DNA of 64,000 bases from Candidatus Poribacteria bacterium. Lineage in GTDB: Bacteria; Poribacteria; WGA-4E; WGA-3G. A program made the position numbers and the translations under genes. The notes under the pieces are model-generated. The model did no database searches, was not told where the DNA came from, and saw only the letters and a list, made by a program, of their open reading frames with translations. How positions within the stretch are numbered: the first letter of the stretch is position 1; each line of letters starts with the position of its first letter. The stretch spans positions 186,001 to 250,000 of the forward strand of contig JAPPIG010000084.1 in assembly GCA_028820635.1 (NCBI GenBank), written 5' to 3'. Of this stretch, positions 8,133 through 15,745 are shown piece by piece.

Positions 8133-8561
8133 CTAATTCCTTATTAATAAAAGTTGATCTTCAATCCATTCGTCATCGTGGTCAGGGTTATAGATTAGCC
8201 CTTTTTTGATGTCAAGACAGAGATCAAGCATCTCCAAAATCATGTGTCCTACAAGCACAGGTACATTTTCTGGTATATCTGTCACCTCAATTATTCCGCT
8301 TCTTTCAAGGACTGTAAATTGTACTGGTGAATAAATAAATCTGTCCACAATACCGTTTGTGGTTTGCCCTTTCCTACTACCAACAGGTGTCAAACCGAGT
8401 TGTTCAACGAGTGATTTCGGTAAAGACAATTGAGAAGCACCAGTATCAACGACTGCGTTTTCAACAGTTATACGCCGAACCTCCTCAGGATCAATAACGC
8501 CTGCCTCTGTCAGATTCAAGTCTTTTAAATTTACAAGTTCAATTCTCGTTGTATGTTTCAT
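8133..8561 (-). CDS. Retropepsin-like (clan AA) aspartic protease
   Basis: 142 aa. The catalytic motif VVDTGASQLSLPKSLVEQLGL is intact and is followed by the flap and a second hydrophobic-hydrophobic-Gly segment (PVLVGHMILEMLDLCLD), as in single-domain retropepsins that work as dimers. No signal peptide or membrane segment. I start at ATG 8561 (MKHTTRIELV) with AGGGA upstream; the frame is open 29 codons further but that part reads as leader DNA. Such proteases are common orphan genes in cyanobacteria and related uncultured lineages, often near toxin-antitoxin genes. The natural substrate is unknown. A transposase remnant lies just upstream. Confidence 0.82.
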   Translation of the reverse strand: MKHTTRIELVNLKDLNLTEAGVIDPEEVRRITVENAVVDTGASQLSLPKSLVEQLGLTPVGSRKGQTTNGIVDRFIYSPVQFTVLERSGIIEVTDIPENVPVLVGHMILEMLDLCLDIKKGLIYNPDHDDEWIEDQLLLIRN

Positions 8562-8686
8562 TGGTCCCTGATTGTCCTCAGCATAAATTGATGGTGTGTA
8601 ATGTTCAGGATATGTTTTGAGGATAACATATAGATTCTTGAATAGCAAGTGATACTTGATAGTATTAACGTGAGCTTGATAATCAG

Positions 8687-8830
8687 ATTGAATATAGATG
8701 TAGGTTGGGTTAAGACACTTCCGGAGAGTTTGCGTATCCTTTGGACGAACCCGCAGCTCAAGGCTGCTTCGTTAGCAGTCGTTTGAAGTATATCTTGCAT
8801 TTTATCGGAAACCTGTGTTAGTATAGACAT
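8687..8830 (-). pseudogene. IS4-type transposase N-terminal remnant
   Basis: About 48 codons starting MSILTQVSDKMQDI contain TANEAALSCGFVQR and RKLSGSVLTQ, which resemble the N terminus of IS4-family transposases (TANEAAKETGFVQR.. type). After IFN the similarity stops and the frame runs into unrelated DNA at the protease gene's leader. The DDE domain is absent. An inverted repeat (8835-8887) sits just upstream and may be the old element end. Confidence 0.6.
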
Positions 8831-8834
8831 TGGA

Positions 8835-8887
8835 ACACCTCTTTGTAGAAATAAGTAAAGTTGTTTTCTACATTATGCAAGAGGTGT
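8835..8887. repeat. Inverted repeat beside the transposase remnant
   Basis: ACACCTCTT (8835-8843) and AAGAGGTGT (8879-8887), with an inner TGTAGAA / TTCTACA pair. Probable end or leader hairpin of the dead insertion sequence. Confidence 0.55.
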
Positions 8888-8951
8888 CTCCACTTTGCAA
8901 CACTTTTTTAAACACTTAATACATACAGAATATTTTCTTAAGTTGACACCC

Positions 8952-9022
8952 GGGGAATGCCTAATGGCATTCATACCGTTGATTTATGGGTTTCACCTTC
9001 GGTTCAACCCGACCTACGGGAT
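8952..9022 (+). repeat. Composite of two dispersed repeat units
   Basis: GGGAATGCCTAATGGCATTC and ATACCGTTGATTT belong to the GCATTC/GTTGATTT family; GGGTTTCACC..GGTTCAACCCGACCTACGGG is the GTCGGGTT..AACCCGAC family seen at 15547-15702. The remainder of 8888-9236 shows no convincing gene: a 65-codon ORF at 8895 is made largely from these repeats. Confidence 0.55.
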
Positions 9023-9236
9023 TTATCAAACTCAAGTTAACCTAAGTTGCTACTTACGGGATTATGAGTGGGCAGCCGTTACTTTTTACTAAAAAAATAA
9101 TGGATTTTCCACTGTTTCTGACGGTTTCCGTTATAAATCGTGGTTAGAAGACCTCCTACAAGAAGTTTCACAAAATAGATAGCAACTTGAGTTAAAATAA
9201 TTGGCTTTAGAAGTTCTGAATCGTAGAGGTCCTGCT

Positions 9237-9440
9237 ATGGACACGAAACGCCGCAGAAGTTTCCAGTTAGAAGATGCTAAAGGGAATAAACTTGCCACAG
9301 GTGTTATCTATGATGAGGGCAATGTTCAGGTGTTATGGCGAATAGATTGTGGGTACACCGCTGAACAATATGCTTCTCTTAACCCTGTTTTAGATTTAAT
9401 GCCGGAAGTCGCTGTGCTGCGCCTCCAAGATGTTGAGTGA
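9237..9440 (+). CDS. Small hypothetical protein
   Basis: 67 aa, MDTKRRRSFQLEDAKGN.. with a predicted beta-rich body (VIYDEGNVQVLWRIDCGYTAEQYAS) and no signal or membrane segment. I chose ATG 9237 (AGAGGT just upstream). Amino-acid composition is protein-like, but I know no family. It lies alone between repeats and a convergent gene 13 bases downstream. Confidence 0.5.
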   Translation: MDTKRRRSFQLEDAKGNKLATGVIYDEGNVQVLWRIDCGYTAEQYASLNPVLDLMPEVAVLRLQDVE

Positions 9441-9453
9441 AACATCTCACTTT

Positions 9454-10326
9454 TTAACGGAGTCTGCGATCAGCTAACTTTATGATTTGCCCACTTTCCT
9501 GCGCAATATACATATAGCCGAGTCCATCTAATGTTATCCCTTCTTGATCATCTCCTGGTAATAGGTATCGCTGAAGGTGTGTCCCATCACGTTTGAGTTC
9601 AACAAAAAGGTTTGTTGTATCGCTGATTAACACAAGAGAATCTGCTTTGGCATTGTAGGCGAGTCCAGAAATATCCAAGAATTCCATCTCAAAGAAACGG
9701 ATAATATTGGCTTCCGCTTTTGCTGCTTCGGAGGTGAGAAGCGGTGCAACAACTTCACATATAACTGAAGGTTCTCCGCCAGGTTTGCGACTAAATGATT
9801 GATTGCCAATCCAAAATGTTCCACCCTCTGGGTGTGAAGAATCCGGAACAAAGGCAATTGCCTCTATTCCCATACCCCCTTTTTTCAGAAGCGATTCTCC
9901 CTCAAAAGTGCGATTGACTTTAAACTCCCGATGGACCGTGAGCGTCTGCGGATCAATTTCCAAAATAACTTCTTCATCCTCAACAGCAACATAAAGCCAT
10001 CCAGTTGTTGGGTTAGTCGTAATTCCTTCAAGGTCACGCGCTTGCAGTGCCTTCGTTTGGATAACCTTACCATCTGGACGAATTTCCTGAATATGTCCCC
10101 CATCATCCACCACGAATAGGGTCCGCCGTATTGGATGAAAGGTTACGCCAGAAGGTTCAGCGATTGTAGTCTTGCTGATGTTGCCTACCCAAGTGTATGG
10201 CAGTTCAACTGGCATAGAAGCAGCTTTCTTTTTTCGCTCGGCGTCTTCTATCCTTATAAGAAAGTAGACCATAAACGCACTGATAAACATAAAGCCGAAT
10301 AAAGCAAAAATTTTGTTATTGCGCAT
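9454..10326 (-). CDS. SdiA-regulated family beta-propeller protein
   Basis: 290 aa with an N-terminal membrane anchor or uncleaved signal (FALFGFMFISAFMVYFLIRI). The rest reads as a propeller of the SdiA-regulated/YjiK type: EPSGVTFHPIRRTLFVVDDGGHIQEI, RDLEGITTNPTTGWLYVAVE, GIEAIAFVPDS, DISGLAYNAKADSLVLIS, DQEGITLDGLGYMYIAQESG. The repeated SG/EG-I/V motif at each blade is diagnostic. Probably periplasmic, exact function unknown. It shares fold, but not sequence class, with the propeller at 26089. Confidence 0.82.
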   Translation of the reverse strand: MRNNKIFALFGFMFISAFMVYFLIRIEDAERKKKAASMPVELPYTWVGNISKTTIAEPSGVTFHPIRRTLFVVDDGGHIQEIRPDGKVIQTKALQARDLEGITTNPTTGWLYVAVEDEEVILEIDPQTLTVHREFKVNRTFEGESLLKKGGMGIEAIAFVPDSSHPEGGTFWIGNQSFSRKPGGEPSVICEVVAPLLTSEAAKAEANIIRFFEMEFLDISGLAYNAKADSLVLISDTTNLFVELKRDGTHLQRYLLPGDDQEGITLDGLGYMYIAQESGQIIKLADRRLR

Positions 10327-10532
10327 CGGTGTTACCCTCTGTCTTTTTGTAGAAGATATATCAAATATGGAGTCGCGAAGGAACAGTCCGAGTGTTATTA
10401 ACTATTACACTTGATTTTTAAAAAACCGATAAAGAAACCTTCCTGATAAATAATGGCATTTTTATAAACAACTATGTTGTAAAAATCTATCATATTTTTT
10501 CTGGAATGTCAAGTGCAAAAAATACATTGGGC

Positions 10533-10562
10533 AGAACCATTCAATTCTCCAATGATTTCTTT
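10533..10562 (+). repeat. CATTCAATTCTCC repeat, copy 2
   Basis: GCAGAACCATTCAATTCTCC then AATGATTTCT, near-identical to copy 1 at 2471. Lies directly upstream of the MITE-like element. Bases 10327-10532 hold AT-rich leader DNA of the propeller gene and nothing else I recognise. Confidence 0.6.
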
Positions 10563-10623
10563 ACCAAGACTCCAAAAAATCGCGTCAACCACCAGGCTGA
10601 CAATAAAATGCACGCTCATCCAA

Positions 10624-10806
10624 GATGCAAAAAACGTATCACCCATAGGTGTAAAGTTAAGAAAAAATGTTGGATTTTTTCTTGTTGGAGGGGTTTAAAA
10701 CCCCGATTTAACTGCTTGAATCTTGAAATATCGGGCTTACAAAGCCCTCCAACAAGATGATATATCCTTAAGTTTACACTTATGGATGCAAAAAACGTAT
10801 CACCCA
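10624..10806. mobile_element. MITE-like element 1 with 22-bp direct repeats
   Basis: Identical 22-bp direct repeats at 10624-10645 and 10785-10806 enclose a 139-bp element with imperfect terminal inverted repeats (ATAGGTGTAAAGTTAAG at 10645 and CTTAAGTTTACACTTAT at 10767, 15 of 17 pairing). A perfect inner inverted repeat CTTGTTGGAGGG / CCCTCCAACAAG lies at 10681 and 10745. No coding capacity. The ORFs crossing it are repeat artefacts. Confidence 0.7.
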
Positions 10807-11067
10807 ACTTTTCCAGCAAACTTATTGTCCATATATTGGATATCTATTGTTCCGAATACCACATAAACTTATGACTATCACCTATAATCAAGTATAATAT
10901 CAATATGAAAAACACAACCACGCCCCAAACACAAAAACAGCCAGTACACAAATCTAAAGCAAAACATAAACGAGAAAATGTTGCTCAAAATTATACCAAT
11001 TTAGCCATAATATTCAAAAATCGTGAAAGTTATCCAGGTCATAATTGCAAAAAAGTGCAACAACGGA

Positions 11068-11112
11068 AAATTCGCCATAAACCCAATAACAGACTGGACT
11101 TAGAGCGAATTT
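11068..11112 (+). ncRNA. 45-nt hairpin with covarying partner (copy B)
   Basis: Stem AAATTCGC / GCGAATTT with inner ATAAACC and CAGACTGG. Same length as 2876-2920. Stem positions 4/42, 6/40 and 7/39 are A-T, G-C, C-G in copy A but T-A, C-G, G-C here. Confidence 0.5.
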
Positions 11113-11133
11113 AAAAAACATACCGTGGTATGA

Positions 11134-11159
11134 AAAATCATACCGTACGGTATGATTTT
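11134..11159. repeat. 26-bp perfect palindrome, second copy
   Basis: Identical to 2922-2947. A shorter relative, CATACCGTGGTATG, precedes it at about 11118-11132. Bases 11160-11278 contain a decayed REP-like stretch (GTAACGAATTCCAATCGCGG) only. Confidence 0.8.
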
Positions 11160-11278
11160 AGTTGTAACGAATTCCAATCGCGGTAGTAGAAATCACAGGA
11201 TCGCGACTTACGACTCAAACGGATAATAATTGGATACATATTCGGATTAAATCGCATATACTGCTCTGCATTTCTTAT

Positions 11279-11520
11279 AGAGTGTGTAAAGTTTTCAACA
11301 TAAAAATTCTTTTCTATTGTTGGAGGGTTTCAACCCTCCGAATGCCAAAGGCGCATTTAGCGTTGATTTGGACAGATGCCATAAGGTATTTGGCGTTGAT
11401 TCTGTTCATACCGTTGATTTCTTGATTTGGCGTATGAGACGTTGATATGGATAAATCGGGCTTATAAAGCCCTTTAACAAGAAAGATGACATGGTTAATG
11501 CCAAAATATTTACACACCCT
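11279..11520. mobile_element. MITE-like element 2 with internal repeat insertion
   Basis: Ends AGAGTGTGTAAA (11279) and TTTACACACCCT (11509) pair at 11 of 12 positions. Inner arms TTGTTGGAGGG and CCCTTTAACAA match element 1. Between them sit GAATGCC..GCGTTGATTT units (11340-11440) like those of the tandem array at 3249. No coding capacity. Confidence 0.6.
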
Positions 11521-11534
11521 GTTTTTCTTTTTCC

Positions 11535-11563
11535 TTGACAAACCCAAAATTCAATGATATAAT
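11535..11563 (+). promoter_or_regulatory. Consensus sigma70 promoter of the crystallin-ThuA gene
   Basis: TTGACA (11535-11540), 17-nt spacer, TATAAT (11558-11563): a full consensus, 50 bases before the start codon. Predicts strong constitutive transcription. Confidence 0.85.
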
Positions 11564-11613
11564 AAATTATTAATATAAAATAGACATAATAACCTTCAGC
11601 GAAGGGGAGATAA

Positions 11614-13029
11614 ATGGCGAGCACACCGAGGTTAGTCGTAGAAGTCTTTGAACACGTCAATTATCACGGACGCAAGATAACCCTCGTAGAATCCATCCCG
11701 AATACAACCGAAATTGGTGCTCAGGACGTAATCTCTTCTATTAAGATATACCAGGGGCCTGGTTTTAGTGCGTCTCCGAACTATAAAGCGATTTTTCATG
11801 AACATGAAAAATATAAAGGCAGACGATTGGTTTTAGCACCAGGATTCTACCCGAACATCCATGAGATACCGTACAATTTCGGTGATGCGATCACATCTAT
11901 AAGTTTTAGTCCGGCTGCACATCCTACTCCGCCGGTGTATGGGGCAGTTCCTGTCGTCATAGAGGTGTTTAGCGATGTGGATTTCAGTGGACGGCGGAGT
12001 CTTCTCATGCGCGATGTCAGTTCAATGTTCGAAATCGGCATGAATGATACGATCTCTTCTGTCCGTATTCAGCGTGGCCCGAATTTTCCCTTCAGCGGAT
12101 GCCATATCATTTTTTATGAGCATGTGAATTTTGAGGGACGTAAGATCAATATAGACCTAAACTCTCGCGAATTCAAGAAATCAGTCAGGAATCTACGTTC
12201 CTTACCCCATTCACAATCGTTTTCCGACATCATCTCTTCCATAAAAATTGTGCCATTAGGTGTCTTTCGCGTGTTGATTGTCGTGGGCGATAATTTAACG
12301 GGCGAACCTGCTGTTTTGCAATCTCTCACTGCGCTTGAAGGTTTAGAATTTCAATATACAACAGTCCATGTTAACGACAACCCTGATAACCGAGGCGACT
12401 CAAACAATGCTATAAAACTTTCTAACGTTTCTCTCTCCAATTATGATATTATTTGGTTCACATGGTTTGCTACCGGGCATGATGGAGAGTATTTCGTCGA
12501 AGACGCTGATGATGCGATCAAAGACTTCGTTAGAAAAGGTGGTGTTGTGTGGACATCCGCTATGGATAATCATATCATAAGACCTGATGGTGTCAATATC
12601 ACCGAACCTACATGGAGAGGCGATTGGATGCCAGTAGATCGTCATCCTATTGACGTCGTCAATGCTGAGGATGCCAACGTAACTATTACCGAAGACGGTC
12701 AAAAAACTGGTATGTTTACATGGCCCCATAAGATCAATGTTGATAATCTGGTTACAGATGATCATTGGGTTACCAATGATCCAAGTTATCGAAAGTTGGT
12801 CGTTAGAGAAGATAATGGCGGACCTATAGGCATTCAGTTACAGTGGGGTGACGGATATTACGTTGGTTTTGCCGTAGATACACGGGATGCTCATAGAACC
12901 GCTGTCGCTAAACCTCTAATTGAAAATACACTCTGTTATCTTGCTAGTCTTGCGTGGCAAACCTCTCCACGCCAACCGCTCAAGGGACGTTATAGGACAA
13001 ATCAAAACAGTGACATAATCTTCGAATAA
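11614..13029 (+). CDS. Beta/gamma-crystallin - ThuA-like fusion protein
   Basis: 471 aa. Residues about 6-100 and 113-208 are two beta/gamma-crystallin domains, each with two Greek keys (VVEVFEHVNYHGRKITL, AIFHEHEKYKGRRLVL, VIEVFSDVDFSGRRSLL, IIFYEHVNFEGRKINI). Each key ends in D-x-I-S/T-S; only the third (NDTISS) fits the canonical calcium motif N/D-N/D-x-x-S/T-S. Residues about 213-455 form a ThuA/class I glutamine-amidotransferase-like domain (FRVLIVVGDN, YDIIWFTWF, DDAIKDFVRKGGVVW) without an obvious catalytic Cys. No signal peptide. GGGGAG lies seven bases before ATG. The SPFH gene follows by 40 bases. A structural or stress role is inferred only. Confidence 0.82.
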   Translation: MASTPRLVVEVFEHVNYHGRKITLVESIPNTTEIGAQDVISSIKIYQGPGFSASPNYKAIFHEHEKYKGRRLVLAPGFYPNIHEIPYNFGDAITSISFSPAAHPTPPVYGAVPVVIEVFSDVDFSGRRSLLMRDVSSMFEIGMNDTISSVRIQRGPNFPFSGCHIIFYEHVNFEGRKINIDLNSREFKKSVRNLRSLPHSQSFSDIISSIKIVPLGVFRVLIVVGDNLTGEPAVLQSLTALEGLEFQYTTVHVNDNPDNRGDSNNAIKLSNVSLSNYDIIWFTWFATGHDGEYFVEDADDAIKDFVRKGGVVWTSAMDNHIIRPDGVNITEPTWRGDWMPVDRHPIDVVNAEDANVTITEDGQKTGMFTWPHKINVDNLVTDDHWVTNDPSYRKLVVREDNGGPIGIQLQWGDGYYVGFAVDTRDAHRTAVAKPLIENTLCYLASLAWQTSPRQPLKGRYRTNQNSDIIFE

Positions 13030-13069
13030 ATACAATTTCTGAAAGTAGTGTTTACAATAGGAGAAATTA

Positions 13070-15424
13070 ATGCGTCTCATTCTTGCTGTTATATTTCTAA
13101 TTGTCGTTGTGAGTGTCATCGGGTATTTCGCTTACGATCGACTAATTGATGCTGAGAACCAAACTAACGTTCTACGGTGGATGGGTGTTATAGCGGTTGT
13201 CTTATTTGGAGGTTTGGCTGCTTTTATAGGTTCTGTTATCCGCTATAGGATACCAAAAGCTGATATCGCTTTGGTTAGAACAGGTGGTGCGAAGGAAAAG
13301 ATTCGTATTACTGGTGGTCTCTGGGTTAATACGATTATTCATGAAATCAAAGAGATCTCTCTCAACACCATGCGAATTGAAGTAGTTCGAGAAACCTCTG
13401 ACTCCTTAATTACTAACGACTTCAACCGCGCTGATGTTGAAGTCGTTTTTTATCTTAAGGTTGACCCAGAAGAGGATCCTATTTTAAAAGCCGCTCAAGC
13501 CCTCGGTGATAAATCCATGACGCCAGAGACAGTACGTGAATTAATTGAACCGATGTTAGATGGTGCCATAAGAAGTGTTGCTGCCGAAAGTGAAATTCAG
13601 GATCTTCTACAGAAACGTCTTGAATTCGCGGACAAAGTTCAAAATGCTTGTGGAGAAAACCTGAAACTTGATAACGGCTTGACACTTGATACCGTTTCTA
13701 TTATTCGAGTCGATCAAACCCCCATTGAGATGCTCAATTCGGACAATCGTTTTGATGCTGTTGGTATCCGGGAAATTACTGAAATTACCGCTGAGCAAGA
13801 ACGGGATAAAGAGGCTGCCATTAAAGCGAAAGACGTTGCCATCGAACAAATAAATGTTGAGGCCCGTATTCAGATACTTGAAGCAGAACAAGAACAAGCG
13901 TGGGCAGAATCTGATCAACAGAAAAATATCGCTGTCTATGCTGTAGAACGTGAAGCTGAAACCATTATAGTTCAGTTTGAAAAGGAACAGGTCGTTCAAG
14001 AACGTGAATATGAAATGAAGTTAGAGGTTGAACGTGCCCGTATTGCTCAGGAAGAGGGTGTCCAGTTGCGGGATATTGAGTTAGAGTTAGAGGTTCAAAC
14101 CGCGAAATTTGCGCAAGAGCAACAGGTACAACAACGAGAAATCGAGAAAAACCTCGTCGTTGAAACCGCACAAATCGACCAGACCAAAGTTGTTCAACTT
14201 GCTGAAATTGCACAACATCTTACTGTTCAAATGGAGAAAATTGAACAGGAACAGACAATTGAAGTTCGAGAGATAGAAAAGCAGCTCATGGTAGAAAAAG
14301 CACGCATCGCTCAAGAAGAGGGTGTTCAGTTGCGAGATGTTGAGCGAGACTTGACTGTGTTGACCGCGAAATTCGCACAAGAACAACAGGTGCAACAACG
14401 AGAGATTGAGAAAAACCTCGTCGTTGAAACCGCACAGATTGACCAAAACAAACACGTTGAACTCACAGAGATTGCCAAGACGTTAGCCGTCGAAGTCAAT
14501 AAAATCGGTATGGAACAACAGGTACAAGAGCGTGAGTTTGAAAAACAACTCTTCGTAGAAAAAGCCCGTATTGTTCAGGAAGAGGGTGTTGAATTGCGAG
14601 ATGTTGAACGAGATTTGACAGTGCAAACTGCGAAGTTCGCACAAGAACAACAGGTGCAACAACGAGAAATCGAGAAAAACCTTGTTGTTGAAACCGCACA
14701 GATTGACCAAAACAAACACGTTGAACTTACTGAAATTAATAAGATGTTGACCGTAGAGCAGGCACGCATCGGTCAGGAATTACGTGTCGCTCTCACTGAC
14801 GAAGATAGAAAAATTGACGTTGCCAATAAACAGCAGCTTACCGCACTTGCCGAGAAAGAGAAACTGGTTGCTGAGGCAGAACGTATGGGTGCTGAAATTA
14901 ATGTCACTGCCACCGAGCAGGTGTTGGGTGCGGAATGGCAACGTGATGTAGCAATCATCGGTGCCGAAGCACAAGCACAACCGATTGAACGTCTTGCAGA
15001 TGCTGTGTTGTCGGAGGCACGTGCCAAAGCACAAGGTGAAATGGCAGAATATGAAGCTCGTAATGTTGCTGAACAACGCGTGCTTGTTCAAGAGGCTATC
15101 CTGGAACTGATTGAAGAAGCCCCCGATATTGTTGAACAAATGATGCGTCCCGTTGAGAAAATTGATAACATCAAAATTCTTGATATGGGGAACAACGATG
15201 GCAGAGGCGGTGTCAACCGAAGCAGCATGGGGCGTCTTGCGAATGCGTTGCTTGATACAGGTGTGATTTCACCGATGCTTAAAGAACTCTTTAACTTTGC
15301 AGATGTAGATGCTGGACAAATCACAGACAAAATCGCAGAATACCTCGCTGATCTGGTTAACCGCCCAAGTGACGTTCCCGATATGCCTGATGTGCACGTG
15401 GATGTAGATGTGGATGCCGAATAA
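13070..15424 (+). CDS. SPFH/band-7 (flotillin-like) membrane protein with hendecad rod
   Basis: 784 aa. Two membrane segments (residues about 4-22 and 37-58), an SPFH domain (about 60-260: RYRIPKADIALVRTG, RADVEVVFYLKV, IRSVAAESEIQDLLQKR, GLTLDTVSIIRVDQTP), then a very long helical stalk. Residues 320-594 are 25 consecutive 11-residue units, mostly V-x-x-x-x-I/F/V-x-x-x-x-x (VQQREIEKNLV, VETAQIDQNKH), which predicts a right-handed, nearly straight coiled coil. Eight units make an 88-residue block repeated three times. The C terminus returns to a flotillin-like Ala/Glu-rich region and ends in an acidic VDVDVDAE tail. Flotillins oligomerise at membrane microdomains. AGGAGA precedes ATG. Co-transcribed with the crystallin-ThuA gene by position. 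Confidence 0.88.
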   Translation: MRLILAVIFLIVVVSVIGYFAYDRLIDAENQTNVLRWMGVIAVVLFGGLAAFIGSVIRYRIPKADIALVRTGGAKEKIRITGGLWVNTIIHEIKEISLNTMRIEVVRETSDSLITNDFNRADVEVVFYLKVDPEEDPILKAAQALGDKSMTPETVRELIEPMLDGAIRSVAAESEIQDLLQKRLEFADKVQNACGENLKLDNGLTLDTVSIIRVDQTPIEMLNSDNRFDAVGIREITEITAEQERDKEAAIKAKDVAIEQINVEARIQILEAEQEQAWAESDQQKNIAVYAVEREAETIIVQFEKEQVVQEREYEMKLEVERARIAQEEGVQLRDIELELEVQTAKFAQEQQVQQREIEKNLVVETAQIDQTKVVQLAEIAQHLTVQMEKIEQEQTIEVREIEKQLMVEKARIAQEEGVQLRDVERDLTVLTAKFAQEQQVQQREIEKNLVVETAQIDQNKHVELTEIAKTLAVEVNKIGMEQQVQEREFEKQLFVEKARIVQEEGVELRDVERDLTVQTAKFAQEQQVQQREIEKNLVVETAQIDQNKHVELTEINKMLTVEQARIGQELRVALTDEDRKIDVANKQQLTALAEKEKLVAEAERMGAEINVTATEQVLGAEWQRDVAIIGAEAQAQPIERLADAVLSEARAKAQGEMAEYEARNVAEQRVLVQEAILELIEEAPDIVEQMMRPVEKIDNIKILDMGNNDGRGGVNRSSMGRLANALLDTGVISPMLKELFNFADVDAGQITDKIAEYLADLVNRPSDVPDMPDVHVDVDVDAE
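14027..14818 (+). repeat. 264-bp in-frame coding repeat, three copies
   Basis: Copies start at 14027, 14291 and 14555, an exact 264-bp period (88 codons). Copies 2 and 3 are closest; the last part of copy 3 diverges. Indicates segmental duplication within the SPFH stalk. Confidence 0.85.
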
Positions 15425-15546
15425 GTCTCAGGCAAAATCGCAGAATATCTCGTTAATCTGGCTTGCCATTATAGTAGACATTATAATGATTTACTCAGAA
15501 GTATCTGATAACTCTAAGACCGAGATACAGGCAAAAGCAATGACTT

Positions 15547-15702
15547 GTAGGTCGGGTAGAGTTTGCGAAACCCGACATGTTGGAACTGAAACACTATTTT
15601 TAAAACTTGCTTCGGCTGTTCTTTAGATTTCCCTGTGAAACCCGCCAATTTTGCTTTGAAACCTTGATATTGTCGGGTTTCGCTTCGCTCTACCCGACCT
15701 AC
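15547..15702. repeat. Inverted pair of GTAGGTCGGGTAGA repeats
   Basis: GTAGGTCGGGTAGA (15547-15560) with GCGAAACCCGACATG, and CGGGTTTCGC.. TCTACCCGACCTAC (15689-15702). Each arm is itself a palindromic GTCGGGTTTCGC-type unit and the two arms face each other. Fills most of the gap between the SPFH gene and the next CDS; no gene seen here. Confidence 0.65.
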
Positions 15703-15745
15703 GAACTTCGCACCGTATACAACTTGATGAAACGAGAACCAACCC

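Larger units (their letters stand above)
10811..11159 (+). other. Structured intergenic cassette, copy B
   Basis: Shares with cassette A (2655-2947): TTTCCAGCAAACTTATTG, ATATATTGGATATCTATTGT, a TATAAT-like box just before an ATG (10905), a 45-nt hairpin and the same 26-bp palindrome, in the same order. The 69-codon ORF starting at 10905 (MKNTTTPQTQKQPVHKSKAK) is Lys/Gln-rich without homology I know; the ORF in copy A is unrelated in sequence, which argues against a conserved protein. Confidence 0.6.

Noticed and set aside
8895-9092. 65-codon ORF MQHFFKHLIHTEYF..
   Set aside because: Composed of two repeat units and no ribosome-binding site; no protein-like features.
10506-10819. Overlapping 60-85 codon ORFs on both strands
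   Set aside because: They read through the MITE-like element and its inverted arms; no start signals, no homology.
13607-14999. Long antisense ORFs opposite the SPFH stalk
   Set aside because: Produced by the repetitive codon pattern of the coding repeat; Leu/Phe/Cys-rich translations are typical artefacts.
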